Below are positions 18,537-30,559 of a stretch of 64,000 nt of DNA, one piece after another; position 1 is the stretch's first letter; each line of letters starts with the position of its first letter. Location: NCBI RefSeq assembly GCF_030378205.1, contig NZ_CP127385.1, forward strand, positions 3,636,001 through 3,700,000, in the 5' to 3' direction. The position numbers and the translations under genes were made by a program. The notes below the pieces were generated by a model, which was not told the DNA's origin, ran no database searches, and saw only the letters and a program-made list of their open reading frames with translations. Source of the stretch: Bradyrhizobium sp. NP1. GTDB taxonomy: Bacteria > Pseudomonadota > Alphaproteobacteria > Rhizobiales > Xanthobacteraceae.

Positions 18537-19622
18537 TCAGCTCAGCACGTATTTCGCGACCGCATCCTCGCTCCATTCGAGGCCAAGGCCAGGCCCGCGC
18601 GCGCTGACGGTGCCGTCGACGATCCTGATCGGCTCGACAAGGATGGCGCCCGCGAGGTCGAGGACTTCGAGCCAATGTGCGGTCGGCGTCACCGTGAGCA
18701 CATGCGCGCTGGCCTCCGCGAACAAATGGCTCGACATCGGGATCGACGCGGCGTCGGCCTGTCCGGCGACGTTGAGCCAGCCGGTGACGCCGCCGACCTT
18801 CATCAAATCGGGCATGATGAAGTCGCTGGCGCCGGCCGCAATCGCCTCGGCGAAGCCGCGCGGGAACCACCAGTTCTCGCCGGCCTGGATCGGGATCGGC
18901 GAGTTCTCGCGCACCCTGGCATGGCCCGACAGGTTCTCCTGCGCCACCGGCTCCTCGATCCAGCAGAGGTCGTAGGGCGCCAAGCGAGCGATGCGGCAGA
19001 TCGCCTCGGCGGGATCGAGCGACTGGTTGAAGTCGAGCATCAGGGCTACGTCAGGGCCGAGCAGGGCACGCAGCCCCTTGATCATGCGCTCGTCTTCGGC
19101 GGCATCACCGGTGCCGCCCTTGACCTTGATGCCGCGAAAGCCGAGCTCGATCGAGCGCCGAAGCTGTCTCTCGTCGGCGACCGGATCGACCGCGCCATAG
19201 CTGTCATAGGCCCTGACCGGGCGCGGCGATCCACCGAGCAGGGCTGCGACCGGCTTGCCGGCGAGCCTGCCGAGCGCGTCCCAATAGGCCATGTCGAGGC
19301 CGGACACCGCCATGCCGACAAGGCCCTGCCAGCCGAGCAGGCGGAACTTGGCGTCCATCGCCGCCATCAGGTCGAACGGTGCAATCGGCCGGCCAACGAG
19401 GTCGCGGCCGATCCCCTCGATCAGATGCACCAGCGGCTGCAGCGTCAGCCTTGTATAGGCGAAGACGTAGGCGCGTCCGGTCACACCCTGATCGGTCAAA
19501 ACATCGATCAGCACCAGCGGCGCTTCGCTGATGACACCGAAGGCGTTCTTCACGGGGCGGCCGACCGGCGCGATGACGGCGCGGGCCTTCACGCTGCGCA
19601 GGGTTGGCGTGGTGTTGCTCAT
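18537..19622 (-). CDS. Mandelate racemase/muconate-lactonizing-type enolase-superfamily enzyme
   Basis: Three hundred and sixty-one residues. The barrel carries the superfamily residues: GIKVKGG (KxK-like catalytic base region, about residue 163), LMLDFNQSLD (first metal Asp), WIEEPVAQENL (metal Glu), and QAGENWWFPRG with the third metal Glu. MPDLMKVGGVTGWLNVAG and SSHLFAEASAHVLTV, holding a His on the last barrel strands, point to the mandelate racemase subgroup. The substrate cannot be assigned. ATG 19622 follows GAGGA; the larger open frame to 19826 is rejected. It starts ten bases after the multicopper-oxidase-like gene and is probably cotranscribed with it. Confidence 0.9.
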   Translation of the reverse strand: MSNTTPTLRSVKARAVIAPVGRPVKNAFGVISEAPLVLIDVLTDQGVTGRAYVFAYTRLTLQPLVHLIEGIGRDLVGRPIAPFDLMAAMDAKFRLLGWQGLVGMAVSGLDMAYWDALGRLAGKPVAALLGGSPRPVRAYDSYGAVDPVADERQLRRSIELGFRGIKVKGGTGDAAEDERMIKGLRALLGPDVALMLDFNQSLDPAEAICRIARLAPYDLCWIEEPVAQENLSGHARVRENSPIPIQAGENWWFPRGFAEAIAAGASDFIMPDLMKVGGVTGWLNVAGQADAASIPMSSHLFAEASAHVLTVTPTAHWLEVLDLAGAILVEPIRIVDGTVSARGPGLGLEWSEDAVAKYVLS

Positions 19623-19632
19623 GGTCTGATCC

Positions 19633-20943
19633 TCACTCGACACTGTACCAGCGGACGAGACGCGGCGCCGCCCAGTCGGTAACGCAGGCCTCGACCAGCC
19701 AGCGCCCGGCATGCTCGGCCAGGAGTGCGACGCGCTGGGTCTGTCCCGGCTCGACGGCGAGCGTATCGAGCCAGAACGGCTTCCAGCCATCGTCGAGCCG
19801 GTCGAGCAGGCGGAAATGGTGGCCATGCAGCCGGAACACGGTCGGCTTCTCGGCAGGATTGGTCAATGCCAGCACCACGGCGCGGCCGCGCCTGGCGCGG
19901 AACGCGGGCGATGCTGTCGGTTGCAATTCTTCCGCAGGTGTCCAGGCCGGTGACCGCCCGAGCGCCATATCCACCCGCAAGGCGTCCTTGAGATCGATCC
20001 GGTCGGGCAGGCCGTTGGCAGGCAAGGCTGGAGCTGCCGGCAGCGGAGCCGGGCGCGCCGCTGGTCCGTCGGCGACGACGAGCCGGCCGATCGGGCGCGC
20101 CGTCTGCCCGTCATGCAGCAGGATCGGCGAGGCCGAAGCCGGCTTGCCGGTCGCGTCGATGAAGGCATCGACGCGGGCCCCGGGTGCAAGTACCAGGGCA
20201 CCGTTACGGGCCTGGAACGGCTCGCAGGGCTGGCTGTCGAGGGCCATCACCCGGACGTCGAGCCCTTCGATTTTCACCGCAATGACGCGGCGCTCCGAAC
20301 CGTTGATCAAGCGAAGCCTGAGCCGCTCGTGAGCGCGAAGCGAAATATCCTGGGACAGAGCGCCGTTGGCGGTGAAGATCGTCTCGGCACCACCGGCGTC
20401 GGCGCCGGCCGCGACGGGCGTTCCGTCGGCACGCAGCCGCCATTCCTCGACCAGGAGCACCTCGTCGCGATCGACGGCCACCGGTTCCTTCTCGGTGGCG
20501 ACCAGTGCGAGCGGCCGCACCGGTTGCGCCCCGCCGCCAAGCGGCCGCAGCGCGCAGAGAAAGGTCCCGGCATGGCCGAGCGCAAGTTCAAGCGATGCTT
20601 TAGCTCCGGCCGCCAACGGCTTTTGCGCCAGCAGCGGCTCCAGTCCGGGAGCGGCGTCCAGGCCATGGCAATCCAGTGCAAGCGCGACCGGCAACGCGTT
20701 GGTGACGGTCAGATCGAGCCGTTCGCCCTGGCCAAACCGCGCCGTGCCCGCCGCCGCGGCGGTTCTGAGGGCCCAAGCCGCGGTTTCGGCCTGGTTCGGC
20801 CTCAGGCCAACCGTCTCCGCCGCCGCCCGCAGGGCCAGCGGGGTCGCCGGGGCGGCGATCGCGGGCCAATGCGGGCCAAGCACAGCCGCCCCGAGGCCCG
20901 CCATCACCCTGCGTCGATTGATCCGCAAAATCGGGTTTGACAT
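19633..20943 (-). CDS. Tat-exported multicopper-oxidase-fold protein lacking most copper ligands (FtsP/SufI-like?)
   Basis: About 436 residues. The N-terminus INRRRVMAGLGAAVLGP is a twin-arginine-type signal. Three cupredoxin domains can be followed, but ligand motifs are decayed. HWHG reads DCHG, the HxH of motif two reads CALR (AGTFLCALR), HLHGH keeps only LHGH, and the final HCHIxxH reads EACVTDW. Copper oxidase activity is therefore unlikely. E. coli FtsP/SufI is a known Tat substrate with this fold and without copper, used in cell division; similarity of function is inference. ATG 20943 is chosen (20961 possible); neither has a good ribosome-binding site. Confidence 0.78.
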   Translation of the reverse strand: MSNPILRINRRRVMAGLGAAVLGPHWPAIAAPATPLALRAAAETVGLRPNQAETAAWALRTAAAAGTARFGQGERLDLTVTNALPVALALDCHGLDAAPGLEPLLAQKPLAAGAKASLELALGHAGTFLCALRPLGGGAQPVRPLALVATEKEPVAVDRDEVLLVEEWRLRADGTPVAAGADAGGAETIFTANGALSQDISLRAHERLRLRLINGSERRVIAVKIEGLDVRVMALDSQPCEPFQARNGALVLAPGARVDAFIDATGKPASASPILLHDGQTARPIGRLVVADGPAARPAPLPAAPALPANGLPDRIDLKDALRVDMALGRSPAWTPAEELQPTASPAFRARRGRAVVLALTNPAEKPTVFRLHGHHFRLLDRLDDGWKPFWLDTLAVEPGQTQRVALLAEHAGRWLVEACVTDWAAPRLVRWYSVE

Positions 20944-20980
20944 GAGGTGGATGCGGACCATTTTTAGGATGAAGTGTCCA

Positions 20981-21052
20981 GTGGAGCGGATTTGACGTTC
21001 GCTACGTGCTCGCCGCGACGGCGTCATGCGAACGTCGAATCCAAAGCCCCAC
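20981..21052. repeat. Imperfect inverted repeat upstream of the multicopper-oxidase-like gene
   Basis: GGATTTGACGTTCGC (20988-21002) pairs with GCGAACGTCGAATCC (21028-21042), one wobble mismatch, around a 25-base loop; outer GTGG and CCAC extend the pairing. It resembles a dispersed palindromic element rather than a terminator, since no T-tract follows. Confidence 0.55.
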
Positions 21053-21258
21053 TAGCATCAACTATTTGCTGGTGGTCCTTTGATTCCGACATTCGCAAGC
21101 TTGCCTCCCAAAGTGGGTAGCGAATGTTAGAATCCGACCATCCGTCCGGCAGGCCGCCGGGGAGGGACCGAACCGGCCATTTTTTTGCTGCGGACGGGGT
21201 GGCTCATGGTATAAGCCCGCCGCCCGCGGCATCGCGGCCGGACTTGATGCTAATCCGA

Positions 21259-21343
21259 GCGGGCGTGGCGGAACTGGTAGACGCGCTGGATTTAGGTTCC
21301 AGTGACGAAAGTTGTGGGGGTTCGAGTCCCTCCGCCCGCACCA
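21259..21343 (+). tRNA. tRNA-Leu (anticodon UAG)
   Basis: Eighty-five bases including encoded CCA. The acceptor arms GCGGGCG and CGCCCGC pair fully. The anticodon stem CTGGA/TCCAG encloses TTTAGGT, giving UAG, which reads CUA. A long variable arm, as expected for leucine, and GGTTCGAGTCC T-loop are present. It lies 158 bases before tig. Confidence 0.96.
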
Positions 21344-21501
21344 AGCGCTTGCAGCGTTTGCACGAGGAATTGCCGGAGAGCCGGTCCCTGCATAAGGGAT
21401 ATGGTTCACCGATCACCGGCGCGGGACGTCTGTTCGCGCGCTGACAACATTGAAGACTGTTCGGGCCGTGCGCCCGACGAAGCGGAAGAAGATTGAACGC
21501 C

Positions 21502-22863
21502 ATGCAGGTCACCGAAACCCTCAACGAAGGGCTCAAGCACGAATTCAAGATCAGCGTTCCCGCATCCGATCTCGATGCCAAGCTGGACGCGCGCCTCGTC
21601 GATCTCAAGGACAAGGTCCGCCTGAACGGATTCCGCCCCGGCAAGGTGCCGGTGAGCCATCTGAAGAAGGTCTACGGCCGCTCCGTGATGGCCGAGACGA
21701 TCGATCAGACCATCCGGGACACCAACACGCAGATCTTCACCGAGCGCGGCTTCCGCCTTGCGACCGAACCCAAGGTCACGATGCCGACGGAAGAGAAGGA
21801 GGTCGAGCAGCTCCTGAGCGGCCATTCCGACCTCACCTATACCGTGTCGATCGAAGTGGTGCCGCCGATCCAGCTCGCCGATTTCAAGAGCTTCAATGTC
21901 GAGAAGCCGGTCGCCGAGGTCAGCGACGCCGACGTCGACGAAGCGATCAAGCGGATCGCCGATCAGAACCGTACCTATGCGCCGAAGGCCGAGGGCGCCA
22001 AGGCCGAATCCGGCGATCGCGTCACCATCAACTTCAAGGGCAGCATCGACGGCACGCCGTTCGAAGGCGGCACCGGCGAGAACATCCAGGTCACGATCGG
22101 CTCCAACACCTTCATTCCCGGCTTCGAGGATCAGCTGGTCGGCATCGCCTCCGGCGAAACCCGCACGCTGAAGGTTTCGTTCCCGAAGAACTATGCGAGC
22201 GCCAAGCTTGCCGGCCAGCCAGCCGAGTTCGAGACCACCGCGACCCTGCTCGAGGCGCCGCAGGCGGTCGACATCAATGACGAGTTCGCCAAGATGCTCG
22301 GGCTGGAATCGCTCGACAAGCTGAAGCAGGCCGCGCGCGAGCGGATGGCCGCTGAGTTTGCCGGCGCGACGCGCCAGCGCGTCAAGCGGCTGCTGCTCGA
22401 CCGTCTCGACGAGAGCCACAAATTCGACGCGCCGCCGTCGCTGGTCGACGAAGAGTTCAACCTGATGTGGACCTCGATCAAGGCCGAGATGGAATCCGCC
22501 GGCAAGACCTTTGCCGACGAGAACACCACGGAAGAGGCGGCGAAAGAGGAGTACCGCAAGATCGCCGACCGCCGGGTCCGCCTTGGTCTCGTGCTCTCCG
22601 AAATCGGCGAGAAGAACAAGATCACCGTCACTGACGACGAGGTGGGCCGTGCCGTGATCGAGCGCGCCCGCTCGATGCCGGGGCGCGAGAAGGAAGTCTG
22701 GGATTATTACCGCAGCAATGCCAATGCGCTCGCCCAGCTTCGTGCTCCGATTTATGAGGACAAGGTCGTCGACTTCATCCTCGAGCTTGCCAATGTGAGC
22801 GAGAAGAAGGTCTCGCGCGAAGAGCTGTTCAAGGACGACGACGCGGAAAAGACCGCGGCCTGA
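21502..22863 (+). CDS. tig: Trigger factor
   Basis: A ribosome-associated chaperone and peptidyl-prolyl isomerase, 453 residues. The N-terminal ribosome-docking motif is GFRPGKVP (about residue 45-52). The FKBP-type domain spans about 150-245 ([30 protein letters not shown]). The long C-terminal substrate-binding region follows. ATG 21502 ([10 protein letters not shown]) matches the family start with GAAGAAG upstream; a TTG at 21493 is less likely. It heads the common tig-clpP-clpX-lon arrangement. Confidence 0.97.
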   Translation: MQVTETLNEGLKHEFKISVPASDLDAKLDARLVDLKDKVRLNGFRPGKVPVSHLKKVYGRSVMAETIDQTIRDTNTQIFTERGFRLATEPKVTMPTEEKEVEQLLSGHSDLTYTVSIEVVPPIQLADFKSFNVEKPVAEVSDADVDEAIKRIADQNRTYAPKAEGAKAESGDRVTINFKGSIDGTPFEGGTGENIQVTIGSNTFIPGFEDQLVGIASGETRTLKVSFPKNYASAKLAGQPAEFETTATLLEAPQAVDINDEFAKMLGLESLDKLKQAARERMAAEFAGATRQRVKRLLLDRLDESHKFDAPPSLVDEEFNLMWTSIKAEMESAGKTFADENTTEEAAKEEYRKIADRRVRLGLVLSEIGEKNKITVTDDEVGRAVIERARSMPGREKEVWDYYRSNANALAQLRAPIYEDKVVDFILELANVSEKKVSREELFKDDDAEKTAA

Positions 22864-23135
22864 TCTAGTGGTCCGATTCTAGCAATCGCTCCACCAGGTT
22901 CCGGGGCGTTAAGCATGAAGCGCGAATGCGGCGCGCTCGGCCGCGGGCGCGCTGGCAGCGCTCTTGAGAATCGGCTTCAAGTCGCGAAGCCTAGCCTCAT
23001 GGGTGATTGCCCTTGCCGGCGCGGCAAGCGGCCCATATCTGTGGGCTCTATACAAGTCCTGCATCACGGGACGGTCGTCCGCGCCGCCAACCGGCAAGGC
23101 CTGCGGAAGCCGTCCCTGCCAACCCTGGGTGACAC

Positions 23136-23771
23136 ATGCGCGATCCCGTCGAAACCTACATGCAACTCGTGCCGATGGTGGTTGAGCAGACCAACCGCGG
23201 CGAGCGCGCCTACGACATCTTCTCGCGCCTGTTGAAGGAGCGCATCATCTTCGTCACCGGCCCGGTCGAGGACGGCATGTCGACGCTGATCGTGGCGCAG
23301 CTTCTGTTCCTGGAGGCGGAGAACCCGAAGAAAGAGATCGCGATGTACATCAACTCGCCGGGCGGGGTGGTGACTTCGGGGCTTGCGATCTACGACACCA
23401 TGCAGTTCATCCGCCCCGCAGTATCGACGCTGTGCACCGGGCAGGCGGCCTCGATGGGATCGCTCCTGCTTGCGGCCGGCCACAAGGACATGCGCTTCTC
23501 GCTGCCGAACTCGCGCATCATGGTGCATCAGCCCTCGGGCGGCTTCCAGGGCCAGGCGACCGACATCATGCTGCATGCGCAGGAAATCCTGAACCTGAAG
23601 AAGCGGCTCAACGAGATCTACGTCAAGCACACCGGCCAGACCTACAAGTCGATCGAGGATGCGCTGGAGCGCGACAAGTTCCTCACCGCCGATCAGGCGA
23701 AGGAGTTCGGCCTTGTCGACAAGGTTATCGACAAGCGCCCCGAGGATCCGGCGCCTTTGAAGGGGCCGTAG
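23136..23771 (+). CDS. clpP: ATP-dependent Clp protease proteolytic subunit
   Basis: A serine protease of 211 residues that forms the chamber used with ClpX or ClpA. Catalytic Ser106 lies in [11 protein letters not shown] and His131 in [13 protein letters not shown]; the Asp follows in [32 protein letters not shown] is the substrate-binding strand. The 272-base gap from tig holds no supported gene and is likely to hold the clpP promoter. Confidence 0.97.
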   Translation: MRDPVETYMQLVPMVVEQTNRGERAYDIFSRLLKERIIFVTGPVEDGMSTLIVAQLLFLEAENPKKEIAMYINSPGGVVTSGLAIYDTMQFIRPAVSTLCTGQAASMGSLLLAAGHKDMRFSLPNSRIMVHQPSGGFQGQATDIMLHAQEILNLKKRLNEIYVKHTGQTYKSIEDALERDKFLTADQAKEFGLVDKVIDKRPEDPAPLKGP

Positions 23772-24170
23772 TCATCCGGTCTGTCGTTAGCCATACCGGT
23801 CGGGTCAAATCGGTCGGTCAAGGGCCATGGCACGGGCCGAAAGTTCCGCTTTCGTCCCGGTTTTGCGTGGCAATCCCGCAACGCTCCCGTGATTTCGCGC
23901 CCTTTGCCTCGTACGGAAGGCTTAAATCACGGTATTGTCACGGTGCCCGCGGCGTCCCCGATTAGCGAATTCTTGATAGTCGGGTGTCAGCATGGTTGGC
24001 TACGGTTGATCGGTTATGGTCGAAGGGGATTCGAGTTGGCCGCGATTCGGCTAGGTCTGTGAAACGCAGGGCCTTTTTTGGTACGGATTTTGCTCTATCT
24101 AACAATCGATGCCGGTCGGCACCGGAATGGGACGGTAGAGCAGAATAGCGGACGGCGGACGGAGAGATGA
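23772..24170. other. Intergenic region clpP-clpX
   Basis: Three hundred and ninety-nine bases without a supported gene. It contains short GC-rich repeats (CCGGTCGG-type words near 23800 and 24112) and an AT-richer section from 24080 that probably holds the clpX promoter. No terminator is clear after clpP, so some read-through is possible. Confidence 0.5.
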
Positions 24171-25445
<1,275 letters not shown>

Positions 25446-25476
25446 TCGCCGGCCGTTTGGACCGGCGCGGAAAAAA

Positions 25477-25503
25477 GCTGCGGGATCAGTTCCCGCAGCC
25501 TTT
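25477..25503 (+). terminator. Rho-independent terminator of clpX
   Basis: Stem GCTGCGGGA/TCCCGCAGC (25477-25485, 25491-25499) with a short loop, followed by CTTTC. Confidence 0.8.
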
Positions 25504-25558
25504 CACAGCATAATCGTAAATTCGCGTTTCAGCCTTATTTTGCAGGCACTTCCGGGAC

Positions 25559-25589
25559 TTGACACCCCCCGGGGCGATAGCCACCTAAT
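25559..25589 (+). promoter_or_regulatory. Possible lon promoter
   Basis: ACTTGACA (TTGACA at 25559-25564) is a perfect -35 box and also fits the CTTG start of alphaproteobacterial RpoH promoters. The candidate -10 (CCTAAT, 25584-25589) is poor and about 19 bases away. lon is heat-induced in many bacteria; the assignment is tentative. Confidence 0.3.
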
Positions 25590-25744
25590 GCTGTCGGTGG
25601 CGAAACATCGCGATGCAGATTCGCGTCTCGCCATCTGATCCGGGGAGCAGGCTTCGACGAGCCTGACGACCCATACCGGCACCTTGTGGTGGCCGCGCAA
25701 TCGGGCGGGCCGCGTGCAAGGGGGCACAACAAAAGGAACAGGCC

Positions 25745-28168
<2,424 letters not shown>

Positions 28169-28185
28169 GCAAAGCTGAAACGACG

Positions 28186-28209
28186 AAACGGCGCCTTCGG
28201 GCGCCGTTT
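28186..28209 (+). terminator. Terminator after lon
   Basis: Perfect stem AAACGGCGCC/GGCGCCGTTT with a TTCG tetraloop, followed by CTGCTCTT. Confidence 0.85.
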
Positions 28210-28271
28210 CTGCTCTTGGAAAGCGCACACCCCTTCGCGTGAAGAAATCGGGTCAAAGCGGGACCGAAGCG

Positions 28272-28673
28272 ATGCGGATCGACGGACAATGCCATTGCGG
28301 ACGCGTGACCTATGAAGCCGAAATCGATCCGGCGAGGGTTTCGATCTGCCACTGCACCGACTGCCAGTCGCTCACCGGCTCGCCCTTCCGCGTGACGGCG
28401 ATCTGCTCCGCCGACCAGGTTCGCATGACCGGACAGGCGCCGAAGATCTACGTCAAGACGGGCGACAATGGCGCCATCCGCTACCAGCATTTCTGCGGCG
28501 AATGCGGCTCGCCCCTGTTCACCAGCGGCGAGGGCGGTCCCGACGACTGGGGGATTCGCTGGGGCAGCATTCGCCAGCGCGGCGAATTGAGGCCGGCGCG
28601 GCAGTTCTGGTGCCGCTCGGCGGCGCCGTGGCTCGACGAGATCGCAACATTGCCGGGGCTGCCGACCGAGTGA
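28272..28673 (+). CDS. GFA family zinc protein (glutathione-dependent formaldehyde-activating-like)
   Basis: About 133 residues. The CENP-V/GFA fold is marked by cysteine sets CHCG (about 8-10), CHCTDC, and FCGECGSPLF that bind zinc. True Gfa activity has been questioned for the family, so a formaldehyde role should not be assumed. ATG 28272 (MRIDGQCHCG) is the usual start; an ATG-less extension to 28239 is open. Confidence 0.85.
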   Translation: MRIDGQCHCGRVTYEAEIDPARVSICHCTDCQSLTGSPFRVTAICSADQVRMTGQAPKIYVKTGDNGAIRYQHFCGECGSPLFTSGEGGPDDWGIRWGSIRQRGELRPARQFWCRSAAPWLDEIATLPGLPTE

Positions 28674-28720
28674 TTCCCGCGCTTGCGCGGGCGGGCGCGG
28701 CAGGGCAAAAGGGCGGGCGA

Positions 28721-28797
28721 GGGCGGTTAGCTCAGCTGGTTAGAGCATCTCGTTTACACCGAGAGGGTCGGGAGTTCGAATCTCTCACCGCCTACCA
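28721..28797 (+). tRNA. tRNA-Val (anticodon UAC)
   Basis: Seventy-seven bases including CCA. Acceptor GGGCGGT pairs with ACCGCCT (one G-U). The anticodon stem TCTCG/CGAGA encloses TTTACAC, giving UAC. D-loop AGCTCAGCTGGTTAGAGC and T-loop GTTCGAATC are normal. Confidence 0.96.
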
Positions 28798-28954
28798 CCG
28801 CTGACGACGGCGGCTCGCGTTTCGCGCCCTGGCCCTTGTACGATAAACAGACTTGCCCACAACGGACTCAGCTGCCCCGGCGCGGACCGTTATCGCCCGG
28901 CAGCTTCGATGAGCCGCGGCACTACAGGCGCGAAGACCGACGACGGAAGTGCCC

Positions 28955-29074
28955 ATGCAGCCCTACACGCGAAAAGAGAAAGCGAAAATCACGGCGGGTG
29001 CCGTCGCGGCCCTCGTGATGACAGGGTTTCTGTTTGTCATCGCGCTGGCTTTGTTGATGGCGCCACGCGGCTAG
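28955..29074 (+). CDS. Small membrane protein of 39 residues, unknown
   Basis: ATG 28955 is preceded by GGAAG at a good distance. The peptide has a charged N-terminus (MQPYTRKEKAKITAG) and one hydrophobic helix (AVAALVMTGFLFVIALALLM). The signal is only compositional, but the combination of ribosome site, charged head and helix is convincing for a small membrane protein. Confidence 0.45.
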   Translation: MQPYTRKEKAKITAGAVAALVMTGFLFVIALALLMAPRG

Positions 29075-29331
29075 AGGGGCGCCAGCCGAGCCGGCCGGAG
29101 CGGGAAAATCGGGTCGCGCATTTCCGATCTTGCCGAACCGCCGGCGCTGCCTCGAACCCCCTGTCCTAGGCCCCTCGCGCCCGCCATCGCATCCCCGCCA
29201 CGTGATTTCCCGTGACCTTCTATGCCTTTTTTTGGGCGCCTATGTGGACGAAGCTTGTCGGGCAGGGCCTTAGCAAGAATGGCAGTTTTCCCGTAAAAAT
29301 GGCTGGCGGCCACCGCCGGGAGACGGCTGCA

Positions 29332-29460
29332 ATGGATCGCGCCGACAAGAGCTCACAGGATCAAGACCTTCGCAACCTCGCTCGGGTCGTTTCAGCCTGC
29401 ACCTTGGGGCTCTGGGCCTTTGCAGCGGGTCTGCTGATTGGGGTTTTTCTGTTTTCCTGA
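29332..29460 (+). CDS. Small membrane protein of 42 residues, unknown
   Basis: From ATG 29332 (MDRADKSSQDQD) with GGGAGA upstream. A polar, charged N-terminus of about 20 residues is followed by one helix (LGLWAFAAGLLIGVFLF). In-frame ATGs exist at 29299 and 29212; the last start has the best ribosome site. The 257 bases before it hold nothing I can support. Confidence 0.5.
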   Translation: MDRADKSSQDQDLRNLARVVSACTLGLWAFAAGLLIGVFLFS

Positions 29461-29494
29461 TGGGCACCCGAGACACAACAAGCTGCGCCAGCAC

Positions 29495-29600
29495 GGTGCC
29501 CAGGCGCCTGCCGCGCTGCAGGAGGCGACGCTGATCCTGGCCGCGCTGATGCATCGCTTCGATCTGCGGCTGTTGCCGCGCGCCTCGATTTTGCCGGACA
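29495..29600 (+). pseudogene. Possible C-terminal remnant of a cytochrome P450
   Basis: In one frame the bases encode AALQEATLILAALMHRFDLR and then LLPRASILP. This resembles the end of a P450, where the heme-Cys loop is followed by FALQEATLILAALLRRF. The heme-binding Cys and everything before it are missing, and no start is present. It is a decayed fragment if the resemblance is real. Confidence 0.35.
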
Positions 29601-29649
29601 GGCCGCCTAGCCCTTCCCGCCAGCCAGTTTGTGGTCAGAGGACATGCCG

Positions 29650-30510
29650 ATGGAAAGCCCGACGGCCGCGCAAGACAACGCCGACCAGATCGCGTTCTGG
29701 AACGGCCCGGCCGGCCAGCGCTGGACCGATCGGCAGGAGGTGCAGGACGTCCTGCTTGCCGGCATCTCCGACATCCTGGTCGCGCGCGCCGCGGCGAGGC
29801 CCGGCGAGCGAATCCTCGACGTGGGCTGTGGATGCGGCGCGACCACCATCGCGCTGGCCGAACGGGCCGCGCCGGGCGGCTTCGCGCTCGGCATCGACGT
29901 GTCCGCGCCGATGCTGGCTAGGGCGCGGCAGCGGGCGCCGCGCGGCCTGCCGCTCGATTTCGTGCAGGCCGACGCCGCCCTCTATCCTTTCGACCCCGAA
30001 AGCTTCGACCTTCTGGCGTCGCGATTCGGCGTGATGTTCTTCGCCGAGCCGTCGCGGTCGTTTGCCCATATGCGCCGGGCGTTGCGGCCGTCGGGTCGCC
30101 TCGCTTTCGTCTGCTGGCGCGAGCCGCGCGAAAACCCGTGGATGATGACGCCGCTGCAGGCGGTCTATCAGCACGTGCCCAGGCTCCCGCAGCCCGGTCC
30201 GGAGGACCCTGGCCCGTTCGCATTCGCCTCGGAACAACGCGTGCGCGGCATCCTCACCGAGGCCGGCTTCAAGGCGATCGCGATGGAGCCGCAGACGCTC
30301 TCGCTTGATCTCGCCATCGGGCGCGGCCTGGATGCGGCGGTCCAGGGCGCGCTCGAAATCGGTCCGGCCGCGCGTGCGCTCGAGGGCCATCCGGCCAACG
30401 TCCAGGCGGCGGCGAACGAGTCGATCCGCGCGGCCCTCGCACCCTTCGCGCAAGGTGGCAGCGTCAGGCTGCCGGGATCGATCTGGATCGTGACGGCGCG
30501 CGCAAGCTGA
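29650..30510 (+). CDS. Class I SAM-dependent methyltransferase
   Basis: About 286 residues. Motif I is ILDVGCGCGATTIALAER (about residue 58), motif II near GIDVSAPMLARARQRA, and the post-motif region FDLLASRFGVMFFAEPSRSFAHMRRALRPSGRLAFV follows. It belongs to the UbiE/type 11 group; the substrate is unknown. ATG 29650 lies seven bases after GAGGA; ATG 29644 is too close to it. It is convergent with pepT. Confidence 0.88.
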   Translation: MESPTAAQDNADQIAFWNGPAGQRWTDRQEVQDVLLAGISDILVARAAARPGERILDVGCGCGATTIALAERAAPGGFALGIDVSAPMLARARQRAPRGLPLDFVQADAALYPFDPESFDLLASRFGVMFFAEPSRSFAHMRRALRPSGRLAFVCWREPRENPWMMTPLQAVYQHVPRLPQPGPEDPGPFAFASEQRVRGILTEAGFKAIAMEPQTLSLDLAIGRGLDAAVQGALEIGPAARALEGHPANVQAAANESIRAALAPFAQGGSVRLPGSIWIVTARAS

Positions 30511-30559
30511 CGTCCGGCCGTCGTTCGTCGTCGCTCTGCCTGCGGCTGCTGCCGCGCCT

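Noticed and set aside
22915..23235. Plus-strand frames between tig and clpP
   Set aside because: They overlap the clpP start in another frame, lack ribosome sites and have Arg/Ser/Gly-biased composition.
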